In this document: positions 1-7,587 of the stretch, in pieces
Layout: each line of letters begins with the position of its first letter
Position numbering within the stretch: the first letter of the stretch is position 1
Assembly (NCBI RefSeq): GCF_006874705.1
Contig: NZ_CP035382.1
Span: 3,100,001-3,164,000 of the forward strand
DNA: 64,000 nt
DNA from: Leclercia adecarboxylata
Lineage (GTDB): Bacteria > Pseudomonadota > Gammaproteobacteria > Enterobacterales > Enterobacteriaceae
Direction of reading: 5' to 3'
Translations under genes and position numbers: made by a program
Notes under the pieces: generated by a model
Told to the model about the DNA's origin: nothing
Seen by the model: the letters and a program-made list of their open reading frames with translations, nothing else
Databases searched by the model: none

Positions 1-264
1 GGGCTCACCTTTAAAATGGGGCAGACCAACGTTCACGCCTGGCTGGGGGAACTGTTGCCGCTGATCGAGCAGGGACTGATCACGCCGGAAGAGATCGTCA
101 CCCACTATATGCCGTTTGAAGAGGCGGCCCGCGGCTACGAGATCTTTGATAAACGTCAGGAAGATTGCCGGAAGATCATTCTGGTGCCCGGGGCACAAAG
201 TGCGGAAGTGGCAAAAGAGCGGGTTACCGGGCTGGTCAACCCTATGCCGGGCGGCGTTATCTGA
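1..264 (+). CDS. zinc-dependent alcohol dehydrogenase, C-terminal fragment (cut by window edge)
   Basis: The reading frame is open from base 1 and ends at 264, so only the last ~87 residues are visible. The segment with [12 protein letters not shown], then a [16 protein letters not shown] block and a [10 protein letters not shown] strand, matches the C-terminal end of medium-chain zinc alcohol dehydrogenases of the glutathione-dependent formaldehyde dehydrogenase-like group. The Rossmann core and zinc ligands lie outside the window, so substrate cannot be judged. An internal ATG at 16 is not a credible start because homology continues upstream of it. The gene runs toward rnk, which is on the opposite strand. 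Confidence 0.75.
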   Translation, partial: GLTFKMGQTNVHAWLGELLPLIEQGLITPEEIVTHYMPFEEAARGYEIFDKRQEDCRKIILVPGAQSAEVAKERVTGLVNPMPGGVI

Positions 265-280
265 TAGCGGGAGGCGGAAA

Positions 281-300
281 GAGGATGCCCTGGCATCCTC
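281..300 (+). terminator. hairpin between the dehydrogenase gene and rnk
   Basis: GAGGATGCC and GGCATCCTC form a nearly perfect stem just after the dehydrogenase stop, in the convergent gap before rnk. There is no clear T-run on the + strand, so efficiency as an intrinsic terminator is uncertain. Confidence 0.4.
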
Positions 301-334
301 TGGGCAAAGCGGGTTAACGCTTGTTCAGATGGGA

Positions 335-745
335 TCAGCGCAGGTATTCGCCCGCGGCTTCAGGCTGCCAGATAAGTTCCAGCACCTCCAGATGCGTGGC
401 GGTACCGCCTGGCAGTTCCCAGTGGATGGTATCGCCGGTACGCAGGCCGATGAGTGCTGCGCCCACCGGGGCCAGGACCGACAGCTGCGTGCTGCTGTCG
501 GTCATCTGCGCCGGATAGACCAGCGTGCGGGTGCGGACTTCCCCGGTAGCCAGATCGCGAAACTTCACCTGACTGTTCATGGTCACCACGTCAGCGGGCA
601 TGTCCTGCGGAGCGCACATCTGCGCACGATCCAGTTCGTCGTTCAAAGCGCTGGCGACGGGCAGCGAGGCAAAAGCCGGTTGCTCCAGCAGGCGGTCGAT
701 ACGCTCAGCATCGAGTTCGTTAATGATGATTGTGGGTCTGGACAT
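335..745 (-). CDS. rnk: nucleoside diphosphate kinase regulator Rnk
   Basis: A 136-residue protein, the same length as E. coli Rnk and closely similar along its whole length. It starts MSRPTIII and ends in the GreA/GreB C-terminal-like fold, with [22 protein letters not shown] visible around residues 91-112. Rnk binds RNA polymerase in the secondary channel region like Gre factors, but its N-terminal coiled coil is short and it does not stimulate transcript cleavage. Genetically it affects NTP pools through nucleoside diphosphate kinase. The start is preceded by GGAG. A strong hairpin with a U-tract lies in its leader (793-827), suggesting attenuation. Confidence 0.95.
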   Translation of the reverse strand: MSRPTIIINELDAERIDRLLEQPAFASLPVASALNDELDRAQMCAPQDMPADVVTMNSQVKFRDLATGEVRTRTLVYPAQMTDSSTQLSVLAPVGAALIGLRTGDTIHWELPGGTATHLEVLELIWQPEAAGEYLR

Positions 746-792
746 TATTTACTCCATGTCGTTCATGCTGCGACAACCGCAGAAGAGATGCC

Positions 793-827
793 AAAAGAAA
801 ACCCTCGCCATCCGGTAGCGAGGGTTT
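793..827 (-). promoter_or_regulatory. attenuator-like terminator hairpin in the rnk 5' leader
   Basis: On the minus strand, AAACCCTCGC and GCGAGGGTTT form a perfect 10-bp stem with a 9-nt loop, followed by a TTTTCTTTT-like tract. It lies about 50 nt upstream of the rnk start and is oriented to stop transcripts before rnk. A premature-terminator leader upstream of rnk has been predicted in enterobacteria, and this copy has the expected form. The signal that would relieve termination is not visible. Confidence 0.7.
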
Positions 828-1059
828 AACTCTGTCTGATAATACTGAGTCTGTGCCCCGGTTTGAAGTGATGCTTGTCACATTCATGGTGTGGATGTAG
901 TCCGGAAGCGTCAACTGGGTCGTTAGTATGAAATTTAGCCAAAAAAGGTGATCCTTCGCCAATTTGGATTATCCTTCTAAGGCGCAGGTTATGTAGCGTG
1001 ACACACCCATAACAGCAGAACAACGAAGACTGTAGCACTAAATTCAGTCTTACTTTTCT

Positions 1060-1116
1060 ACGGATTGCGTTACGCTGATCCCCTTGGGGCAGGGGGATGA
1101 GCGAAGCGTAATCCGT
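1060..1116. repeat. imperfect inverted repeat (24-nt arms) between rnk and flavin reductase
   Basis: The arm at 1060-1083 (ACGGATTGCGTTACGC then TGATCCCC) and the arm at 1093-1116 (GGGGATGA then GCGAAGCGTAATCCGT) are reverse complements with only a few mismatches, giving a long hairpin with a short loop. It sits in the divergent gap between rnk and the flavin reductase gene. It is not the common REP sequence seen elsewhere in this window. It may be another extragenic palindrome family. Confidence 0.7.
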
Positions 1117-1155
1117 GCCTGCCGGTCTTTATTTCCGAATTTCCCAGAGAGCACT

Positions 1156-1776
1156 ATGTACTTTTATCAACCTTCCCAGGGACACGGCCTGCCGCACGAC
1201 CCGTTAAACGCTATTGTTGGACCCCGCCCGATTGGCTGGATTGCCTCCTGCGATGCCGAAGGACGCCCGAATCTGGCGCCGTACAGCTTCTTTAACTGCT
1301 TTAACTACCATCCGCCGATTATCGGCTTCGCCAGCACCGGCTGGAAGGACAGCGTGCGCAATATCGTCGAGACCGGGGAGTTTGTCTGGAATCTCACCAC
1401 CCGCGAGCTGGCCAGCGCCATGAATGAAACCTCCGCCAGCCTGCCGCACGGCGAAGATGAGTTTTTACGTGCCGGCCTCACCAAAGCCGAAAGTCGGGTG
1501 GTGAAGGTACCGCGCGTCGCGCAAAGCCCGGTCAACTTTGAATGCCGCCTGTCGCAGTGCATCCAGCTGACGGCGGCGAACGGTGCGGAGATCGACACCT
1601 GGCTGGTGCTGGGGGAGGTGGTCGGGATCCACATTGATGAAAGCCTGCTGCATGACGGCATCTATCAGACGGCAAAAGCGCAGCCGGTACTGCGCGCGGG
1701 TGGCCCGACGGCGTACTTCGCCATCGGTGAGGATCAGCGTTTTGATCTGGTGCGCCCGGATGCGCGAAAAGCCTGA
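1156..1776 (+). CDS. flavin reductase family protein (FMN-binding split barrel)
   Basis: A 206-residue protein of the flavin reductase-like, FMN-binding split beta-barrel family. The visible N-terminal blocks PRPIGWIAS, APYSFFNCFNYHPPIIGF and GWKDSVRNI are typical of this family, which binds FMN and acts as NAD(P)H:flavin oxidoreductase or an uncharacterised flavoprotein. The ATG at 1156 follows a purine-rich CAGAGA. An in-frame ATG at 1084 is possible but would run through the inverted repeat, so it is rejected. The gene ends 8 nt before the convergent rna gene. Substrate is unknown. Confidence 0.85.
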   Translation: MYFYQPSQGHGLPHDPLNAIVGPRPIGWIASCDAEGRPNLAPYSFFNCFNYHPPIIGFASTGWKDSVRNIVETGEFVWNLTTRELASAMNETSASLPHGEDEFLRAGLTKAESRVVKVPRVAQSPVNFECRLSQCIQLTAANGAEIDTWLVLGEVVGIHIDESLLHDGIYQTAKAQPVLRAGGPTAYFAIGEDQRFDLVRPDARKA

Positions 1777-1783
1777 GACACTC

Positions 1784-2593
1784 TCAGTAGCCGATCTTGT
1801 CGATTACAAACTGCTTGCCGCAGTTACCCGGGTGCGGTTGGGCGATAAATGAGCGGGTTGTCAGTGGAGCGTTGATGCTGGCGGCGGTAAGCGTGAGCTG
1901 CACTTCGGTGAGATAAGCCGGGTTGCCGCTGCAGCTGAGCTTGACGGCTTTGACCGTCTGCGGGCCCCAGCTTTTAGCCACCGCGGCGTCGAACGCGCTG
2001 CGGGTGACGGTTTTACCGTAGTTTGCCGCCAGGAACTGCCCAAGCCCGCTGGCTTTCACCTCCTGATTCATCCGTACCATGGTGCCGAAATACGCGTCGG
2101 GATCGAAGCCGAAGCAGACCCCGTGTTTGGCATATTCGTAACGCTCCAGACAGGAGTTACCGCCTGCGCCAGGCATTACCTCGTTCAGCTTTGCGGCCCC
2201 CGTCAGCGATAATCCGGTTTCTGCGGCGTCACATTTACGGCTGGCTTTAGCCTCCGGCATATTGGGGAGCGGGCGAGTGGCGCAGCCATAGCGCATCCAG
2301 CGGCGATCGTCGACCCCGCGTGCGGCGATAGATTTAGGTAAGCCCGGCCACAGGCCATGAACGGTGAGGATCGTTGTTTTATCGTCACGCTCTTTTTGCA
2401 GGCGACACTCGTCGGGCGCGGCGCGATTGCGGTCATGCAGGCTCTGGCAAAAGCCGGATTGCCAGGAGAGCGCCAGCACGTAGCGATCAAAGTCCGCGTA
2501 TTGTGTCGCCTGAAGCGGGGCTGCCCGCGCCGGAAGAGCGCACAGTACTGCAGCGGTTGCGCTGATAGCGAAAACGAAATCCTTTCTGAACAT
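1784..2593 (-). CDS. rna: ribonuclease I, periplasmic, RNase T2 family
   Basis: A 269-residue secreted endoribonuclease, next to the 268-residue E. coli RNase I in size. The N-terminus MFRKDF plus a hydrophobic stretch ending ALPARA is a Sec signal peptide. The two T2 catalytic blocks are visible: LTVHGLWPGL near residue 78 and YEYAKHGVC near residue 151, each with its active-site histidine. Multiple cysteines fit a disulfide-bonded periplasmic enzyme that degrades RNA to nucleoside 2',3'-cyclic phosphates. It lies between dcuC (upstream on the same strand) and the convergent flavin reductase gene. Confidence 0.95.
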   Translation of the reverse strand: MFRKDFVFAISATAAVLCALPARAAPLQATQYADFDRYVLALSWQSGFCQSLHDRNRAAPDECRLQKERDDKTTILTVHGLWPGLPKSIAARGVDDRRWMRYGCATRPLPNMPEAKASRKCDAAETGLSLTGAAKLNEVMPGAGGNSCLERYEYAKHGVCFGFDPDAYFGTMVRMNQEVKASGLGQFLAANYGKTVTRSAFDAAVAKSWGPQTVKAVKLSCSGNPAYLTEVQLTLTAASINAPLTTRSFIAQPHPGNCGKQFVIDKIGY

Positions 2594-2644
2594 GTCAATT
2601 CCTGGTGGTTGGAAGCAGGGCGTTGCTGGGAATGATTAAAGCAC

Positions 2645-2666
2645 AAAAAGCGCCCGCAGGCGCTTT
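2645..2666 (-). terminator. terminator of dcuC
   Basis: On the minus strand AAAGCGCC and GGCGCTTT form an 8-bp stem with a 4-nt loop followed by a short T-run, 16 nt past the dcuC stop. Confidence 0.8.
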
Positions 2667-2681
2667 ATGCTGTGAGGGGTA

Positions 2682-4055
2682 TTAACCGACGGCGGTGCCT
2701 GGCACCAGCACTTCCGTGGCGATAATCACAATGACCAGCCCGACGAGGACCGGAACAGAGGTCCGTTTTACCACTTCGAATGGCGAGATTTTCGCCATCC
2801 CGGCGACGGCCACTACCACGCCGGAGACCGGGGAGATAGTACGGCCCAGGTTGGAGGCCTGCAGCATCGGGATGGTGAGGTATGCCGGGTTAATCCCGGA
2901 AGAGTGCGCCAGTTTCGGGATCATCTCCACGAAGGCATAGAAGGGGGCGTTGCCGGAACCGGTGGTCATCGCCGCCAGCATGGTCAGCACCACCAGCACC
3001 ATCATCAGGATAATGCTCGCCGAGCCGAACGACGTGGCGATGGAGATCAGGCTCTGGATAAAGCCGATGGTGCTCAGCCCCTGGGCAAAGACCCCGGCCG
3101 CCACCAGCAGCATCACCACGCCGGCGAAGGCATCCGCCATGCCGCGATACGCCACTTCCAGACCGCTAAACACCTTCTGGGTATTGAAGCCGCGCACAAA
3201 TTCCAGTACTGCCGCCAGCAGCATGCAGATCACCAGAATAGTGATGATATGCAGCTCCGGCCCCCATTTACCGTCGAAAATCAGCACGCCGACGATCGGC
3301 GTAAACGGCAGGATGGCGTAGAACGACGGAGCCGTGGTGGTGATTTCGCTGACGTCGAGTCTTTCGTGAGAGATATTCTCTTTTTTATCGAGGTAGCGCT
3401 GCCAGAAGAAGTGCGCGATTGCCATGCCGATAATGGCGGCAATGGAGATCGGCAGGGTGGTTTTAAACGCGAAGTCAATCAGCGGCATCTCGGCGGCTTT
3501 GGCGGCCAGCACCACGTCACCGGAGGTCGGGGAGAGAATAATCGCTGCCGGGGAGGCACAGATTGCCGCCGCCGCGCCGCGGCTGATCCCCACGTTGACC
3601 ATTACCGGGAACAGGGTCGCCATCAGCAGCACGCCCAGGCCCGTTGCTGACGACACGGCCAGCGACATCAGACAGGCAACGAAATAGGCGGCGATCATCA
3701 GCAGGTAAGGGGAGTTGATATAGCTCAGCGGCTTCGAGGCCAGCTTGACCACCATATCGTTGGCACCGATGTGGGTCATGTAGGCGGCAAACCCACAGAG
3801 CATCATGATCATCATCCCCAGATCGCCACCGCGGCTCATCAGCAGGATTTTGATGTATTCGACGATGTCGGTTGCGGTGTAGCCGGTACTGGTGGCGCTG
3901 GACGGCAGCACCTTATGGCCCATCAGGGCGCTGACGATCAGCAGGACAAGGCCGCCGACAAACAGCACGCCGGTGGCGGAGTAGCCTTTGATGATGTAGC
4001 GCGCGACGCCGACAATGACAACCACCCCGATCAGGAGCTCGATAAACGTTAGCAT
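2682..4055 (-). CDS. dcuC: anaerobic C4-dicarboxylate transporter DcuC
   Basis: A 457-residue integral inner-membrane protein with about 12 hydrophobic segments throughout, matching DcuC (about 461 residues in E. coli). DcuC mainly exports succinate during fermentation and can exchange or take up fumarate, malate and aspartate. Conserved family blocks such as SSATGLGVLLMATLFP, SPTSGDVVLAAKAAEMP and TTGSGNAPFYAF are visible. A sequence TTGATTTTGGTCAG upstream on the minus strand (4148-4161) resembles a one-sided FNR box, which would fit anaerobic induction, but the match is weak. In K-12 the next gene upstream is pagP. Here a metal-efflux operon intervenes. Confidence 0.95.
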   Translation of the reverse strand: MLTFIELLIGVVVIVGVARYIIKGYSATGVLFVGGLVLLIVSALMGHKVLPSSATSTGYTATDIVEYIKILLMSRGGDLGMMIMMLCGFAAYMTHIGANDMVVKLASKPLSYINSPYLLMIAAYFVACLMSLAVSSATGLGVLLMATLFPVMVNVGISRGAAAAICASPAAIILSPTSGDVVLAAKAAEMPLIDFAFKTTLPISIAAIIGMAIAHFFWQRYLDKKENISHERLDVSEITTTAPSFYAILPFTPIVGVLIFDGKWGPELHIITILVICMLLAAVLEFVRGFNTQKVFSGLEVAYRGMADAFAGVVMLLVAAGVFAQGLSTIGFIQSLISIATSFGSASIILMMVLVVLTMLAAMTTGSGNAPFYAFVEMIPKLAHSSGINPAYLTIPMLQASNLGRTISPVSGVVVAVAGMAKISPFEVVKRTSVPVLVGLVIVIIATEVLVPGTAVG

Positions 4056-4234
4056 GGATCCCTCAGTTCCCGACGCCCCAGAGCGAAAGGAGAAATTAGC
4101 AATGAAATTAAGGTGACAAAATGTGCCGAAATAATGGACCGGCCTCGCTGACCAAAATCAATAAAACGACTACTAAAGAGGTATCCAGGCCGATTTTGCT
4201 GCTGTTGTAGCGCTAATGGGGGCGTGTTGGTCCT

Positions 4235-4250
4235 GTCCTGGGTCCAGGAC
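4235..4250. promoter_or_regulatory. palindrome GTCCTGG-GT-CCAGGAC between dcuC and the efflux operon
   Basis: Perfect 7-bp arms with a 2-nt centre lie in the 296-bp divergent region, about 40 bp upstream of a TATACT hexamer. The sequence does not resemble the CusR box or a standard CueR site. It is a candidate operator for the efflux operon. The rest of the interval is AT-rich with no further gene. Confidence 0.35.
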
Positions 4251-4290
4251 TGTAATAACCGCACAAAAAGTAAATAAATTTAAAACGGCT

Positions 4291-4319
4291 TTTATCTCAG
4301 CAATATCCCTGCGTATACT
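4291..4319 (+). promoter_or_regulatory. candidate promoter of the metal-efflux operon
   Basis: TATACT at 4314-4319 is a good -10 hexamer about 33 bp before the first gene. The hexamer 17 bp upstream, TTTATC at 4291-4296, is a poor -35. That pattern fits a promoter needing an activator. Confidence 0.4.
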
Positions 4320-4351
4320 CGGGTCTCTTTTTACAACCTCAAGACGCTGTT

Positions 4352-4753
4352 ATGCCTGCCAGCTGGATCTTTCGACTGCGCTATCTGAAAAAACATCTGC
4401 TGATGCTGATGTTCGCTTTCGGCTGGCTGTTGATCCAGAGTCAGGTGGCGGTGGCCTCACACGACTGCACCATCAATGTGCAGGGCGAGACGGCCTCTAT
4501 TCAGCATCTGGACATGATGGCGATGCCGCAGCATCACGCCGCGCCTGCGCCGTCGGGGCTGTGTGATAAGCACTGCGTGCCGGAGCAGGTGCAAAAAGAC
4601 ACGGGGCATTCACAGCTGGTGGCGCTGCCTGCGGCCATGACCGTGACCCTCAATGAACCGGACTGCGTCGCTGTGGCGTCGTCGTCCCGCGTCGTCACTC
4701 CGCCCGCCGTGGGGCCGCCGGCAACGATCCGTTTTTGCCGGTTCCGGGAATGA
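4352..4753 (+). CDS. small exported Cys/His/Met-containing protein leading the efflux operon
   Basis: A 133-residue predicted periplasmic protein. A basic N-terminus followed by a hydrophobic run (about residues 16-35, ending SQVAVA) looks like a signal peptide. The mature part has scattered metal-ligand residues: SHDC, a HLDMMAMPQHH cluster, CDKHC, and a C-terminal FCRF. I do not recognise a named family with certainty. Small exported proteins of this build often precede czc or cus type operons. Its place 55 nt before a CusF-like gene suggests a role in periplasmic copper or silver handling, which is inference. The start lacks a strong ribosome-binding site. Confidence 0.65.
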   Translation: MPASWIFRLRYLKKHLLMLMFAFGWLLIQSQVAVASHDCTINVQGETASIQHLDMMAMPQHHAAPAPSGLCDKHCVPEQVQKDTGHSQLVALPAAMTVTLNEPDCVAVASSSRVVTPPAVGPPATIRFCRFRE

Positions 4754-4808
4754 ACAGACCTGTTAATTCGTTGATTTACTTTCAATTACGTTTAACAGGA
4801 GCTTTACC

Positions 4809-5123
4809 ATGCGTGCTTTACTCTTTTCCGCGCTGCTTGGCGCGTGCATTACCCTTTCTTCATTTTCCGTTCAGGCGACGGAGAGTCCCTCCCCAGTGAC
4901 CCCGCAGTGGCAGGGACAGGGCGTTGTCCGGGCGATCGACGCGAAGACGTTGGTTATCCAGCATGACGCAATCCCGGCCCTGAAGTGGCCCGCGATGACC
5001 ATGCCGTTTGCCTTTTCAGCCGATGTTGACCTCAGCGCCGTCAAACCGGGCGAGCCGGTGACATTTACGCTGGTTCGGGCCGGTGACGGCTTTCAGATAA
5101 TCTCGCTCACGCCGCTGCGCTAA
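4809..5123 (+). CDS. cusF: CusF-like periplasmic Cu(I)/Ag(I) metallochaperone
   Basis: A 104-residue protein with a signal peptide ending near SVQA and a small OB-fold domain. The four CusF metal ligands are all present: H52, W60, M63 and M65, in the pattern QHDAIPALKWPAMTM. The tryptophan caps the metal by cation-pi contact in CusF, and the domain hands Cu(I) or Ag(I) to the CusB adaptor. An AACAGGAG ribosome-binding site precedes the ATG. It is the second gene of the operon, before the outer-membrane channel, whereas K-12 order is cusC-F-B-A. Confidence 0.9.
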   Translation: MRALLFSALLGACITLSSFSVQATESPSPVTPQWQGQGVVRAIDAKTLVIQHDAIPALKWPAMTMPFAFSADVDLSAVKPGEPVTFTLVRAGDGFQIISLTPLR

Positions 5124-5134
5124 GCGAGGATCCC

Positions 5135-6391
5135 ATGAAAACAGCAACACTGAGCACCTGGCTCGGTGGGGTGATGCTCGGGCTCATCAGTGCGGCCGGG
5201 CAGGCCGCACCCTGGACGCTCGATCAAACCCTGGCCGAAGCCCAACGCTACTCTGCGGCCCTGTCCGCCAGCCGTAATGAGGCCCGGGCGCTGGATGCGA
5301 TGGCGGATTCCGCTACCCAGCTACCCGATCCGAAACTGAAGTTCGGCATTGAAAACGTGCCGGTGCAGGGCAGCAACGATCGCCGCTTCACCCGGGAAGG
5401 GATGACCATGCAGCGGGTCGGTATTATGCAGAGCTACGTCAGCCAGCAGAAGCGGGCGCGCAAGGCGCAAACCCTGCAGGCTCAGGCCCGGGGCGTGCTG
5501 GCGAAAGCGGACGCGGTGCGCGCCGCCCTCCAGCGGGATACCACCCAGGCCTGGCTGGAGCTGGCCCTGGCGCAGCAGGGGCTGAACATGGCAGATCGGC
5601 TGGTCGATGAGACGGCGCGGCAGCTGAACGTGCAGAAGGCCAGCGTCGGGGCCGGGAGCGCCAGCCCCGACAGCGTGCTGGCCCTGCGCATGACCCTCAG
5701 CGCCATGCGCGACAAAGCCACCCTGGCAGGACGTGACGTTCAGCTGGCGCAAAGCCGGCTGCTGCAGCTCACCGGCCAGCAGGTCGAGGACGTGCAGGGG
5801 CCGCTGCCGCGCTATCAGCGTCTGCCTGCCGACGTTATCCAGCTCGAAGAGGCCATCGCCCATCACCCGGAAGTGGAGGCCGCACAGCGAGAGGCTGAGA
5901 CTGCCAAAGCCCGCTCGGCGCAGTCGGCGGTAGCGGCGATCCCGGATGTGGATGTCGAGGTGTTCTACGCCCATCGTGCCGAAGGCTATGACGATATGGC
6001 CGGGGTGATGTTCACGGTCGATCTGCCCCTGTTCCAGTCGCGACGCCAGGACAAGGACTACGCCGCGGAAGTCTCCCGCTCCCTGCAGGCGGTGGATGAA
6101 CTGACGCTGATAAAGCGTGAGCACATCGCCCAGGTACAGTCGCTGGTAGCCCAGTACCAGGCCGCGCAGACGCTGTGGCAGCGCCAGCGCGAAGAGGTGC
6201 TGCCGTTACAGCATCAGCGCCTGGCGGTGCTGAATGCGCAATATCGTTCGGGTCAGTCAGCGCTGCCCGCCCTGCTCGAGGCACGCCGCAGCGTGCTGGA
6301 CAGCGAACTGGCAGCCAATCAGGCCGAGCGCGAGATGGCGCGCACCTGGGCTGCGATCCAATGGTTAATCCCCCAGGAGTTGGCACAATGA
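5135..6391 (+). CDS. TolC-family outer-membrane factor of metal RND efflux (CzcC/CusC type)
   Basis: A 418-residue outer-membrane efflux protein with the repeated, alanine- and glutamine-rich helical pattern of the TolC/CzcC fold. A signal peptide ends around GQAAPW and there is no lipobox cysteine, unlike E. coli CusC, which is a lipoprotein and longer. This brings it nearer to CzcC-like channels even though its partners are CusA/CusB-like. It should form the trimeric exit duct of the tripartite pump. It begins 11 nt after cusF and its stop overlaps the next start (ATGA at 6388), showing translational coupling. Confidence 0.85.
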   Translation: MKTATLSTWLGGVMLGLISAAGQAAPWTLDQTLAEAQRYSAALSASRNEARALDAMADSATQLPDPKLKFGIENVPVQGSNDRRFTREGMTMQRVGIMQSYVSQQKRARKAQTLQAQARGVLAKADAVRAALQRDTTQAWLELALAQQGLNMADRLVDETARQLNVQKASVGAGSASPDSVLALRMTLSAMRDKATLAGRDVQLAQSRLLQLTGQQVEDVQGPLPRYQRLPADVIQLEEAIAHHPEVEAAQREAETAKARSAQSAVAAIPDVDVEVFYAHRAEGYDDMAGVMFTVDLPLFQSRRQDKDYAAEVSRSLQAVDELTLIKREHIAQVQSLVAQYQAAQTLWQRQREEVLPLQHQRLAVLNAQYRSGQSALPALLEARRSVLDSELAANQAEREMARTWAAIQWLIPQELAQ

Positions 6392-7587
6392 AAATCACAT
6401 TCCGGGTCGCCGTGCCTTTGGCATTGCTGCTGGCTGCTGGCGGCTATTTCGCCGGGCAGCGTCACGCTTCACACGGGGTAGCGTCGGCGCCTGCCGAACG
6501 CAAGGTGCTCTACTGGTACGATCCCATGGTGCCGGGCCAGCGTTTTGATAAGCCGGGGCGTTCGCCGTTTATGGATATGGATCTCGTGCCGCGCTATGCC
6601 GATGAGGAAGATGCGCCTGTAGGCGTGGGGATCAGCGCCGCCCAACAGCAAAATCTGGGCATGAAGACCGCTCGCGTAGCGCGGCGTCAGCTGGCCCAAC
6701 CCTTCTCCGCCTTTGCGACCATCGCCGCTGATGAACGCAGCGTCACGGTGCTCTCTGCTCCTGCCGCAGGCGTGGTGACGAAGCTGTATGTCCGGGCGCC
6801 GCTCCAGCAGGTAAAAGCCGGTGAGGCGCTGGCGCAGCTGTGGATCCCACAGTGGACGCAGGCGCAGCAGGAGTATCTGGCCGTGCGCGCGCTGGGCGAT
6901 GCGGCGTTAAGCGCTGCCGCCCGGGAGCGCCTGAAGCTGCAGTTTATGCCCGAGGAGGCGATCCGCGCTCTGGAGCGCAGCGGAAAACCGCAGACCTCGC
7001 TGCTCCTCAGGGCGCAGCAGGCCGGCTATGTGGCAAAACTGGACGTGCGCGAAGGCGCGCAGGTGGCGGCAATGACCGCGTTGTTCGAAATGGCGCGTCT
7101 CGATCCGGTCTGGCTGGTGGTGGATTATCCTCAGTCGCAGGCGCAGGCCCTGAGCGTCGGCAGCGAGATGGTGGCGACCTCTGAGAGCTTCCCCGGGATG
7201 CGTTTTCACGGGCGGGTCAGCGAGCTGCTGCCGCAGATGGATATCGCCACCCGCACCCTGAAGGCGCGAATACTGGTGGACAATCCGCAGCAGCAGCTGA
7301 AGCCGGGTATGTTCCTGACGGTCTCCCGGGCGCAGTCGGCGGCGGGGGAACCGGTGCTGGCCGTGCCGGAAGAGGCGGTTATCGATACCGGGAACAGTAA
7401 ACGCCTGCTGCTTGCCAGCGGCAACGGCTATTTTCAGCCGGTGAACGTGGAAACCGGGCTGACCGCACAGGGGTGGACCGAAATCCGCTCCGGCGTGCAG
7501 GAGGGGGACGAGGTCGTCACCTCCGGACAGTTCCTGATCGACTCCGAAGCCAGCCTGCGCAGCATGCTGCCGGAGGTGACGCAATGA
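6388..7587 (+). CDS. cusB: CusB-like periplasmic adaptor of Cu/Ag RND efflux
   Basis: A 399-residue membrane-fusion protein. After an N-terminal hydrophobic anchor comes the heavy-metal binding block [16 protein letters not shown] and [15 protein letters not shown] (about residues 45-75), which supplies the methionines that bind Cu(I)/Ag(I) in CusB. The rest shows the barrel-sandwich, alpha-hairpin and beta-barrel architecture. It delivers metal to the pump and bridges to the outer-membrane channel. The ATG at 6388 overlaps the stop of the upstream gene, and its own stop overlaps the pump start at 7584. A longer in-frame upstream ORF starting at 6175 only overlaps the previous gene and is rejected. 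Confidence 0.9.
   Translation: MKITFRVAVPLALLLAAGGYFAGQRHASHGVASAPAERKVLYWYDPMVPGQRFDKPGRSPFMDMDLVPRYADEEDAPVGVGISAAQQQNLGMKTARVARRQLAQPFSAFATIAADERSVTVLSAPAAGVVTKLYVRAPLQQVKAGEALAQLWIPQWTQAQQEYLAVRALGDAALSAAARERLKLQFMPEEAIRALERSGKPQTSLLLRAQQAGYVAKLDVREGAQVAAMTALFEMARLDPVWLVVDYPQSQAQALSVGSEMVATSESFPGMRFHGRVSELLPQMDIATRTLKARILVDNPQQQLKPGMFLTVSRAQSAAGEPVLAVPEEAVIDTGNSKRLLLASGNGYFQPVNVETGLTAQGWTEIRSGVQEGDEVVTSGQFLIDSEASLRSMLPEVTQ

Noticed and set aside
116..829. 237-codon + strand frame over rnk
   Set aside because: It overlaps rnk antisense, and rnk is supported by full-length similarity.
4056..4351. CusR or CueR binding site for the efflux operon
   Set aside because: Neither the CusR palindrome nor a MerR-type site with an extended spacer is visible. 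Only an unrelated palindrome was found.
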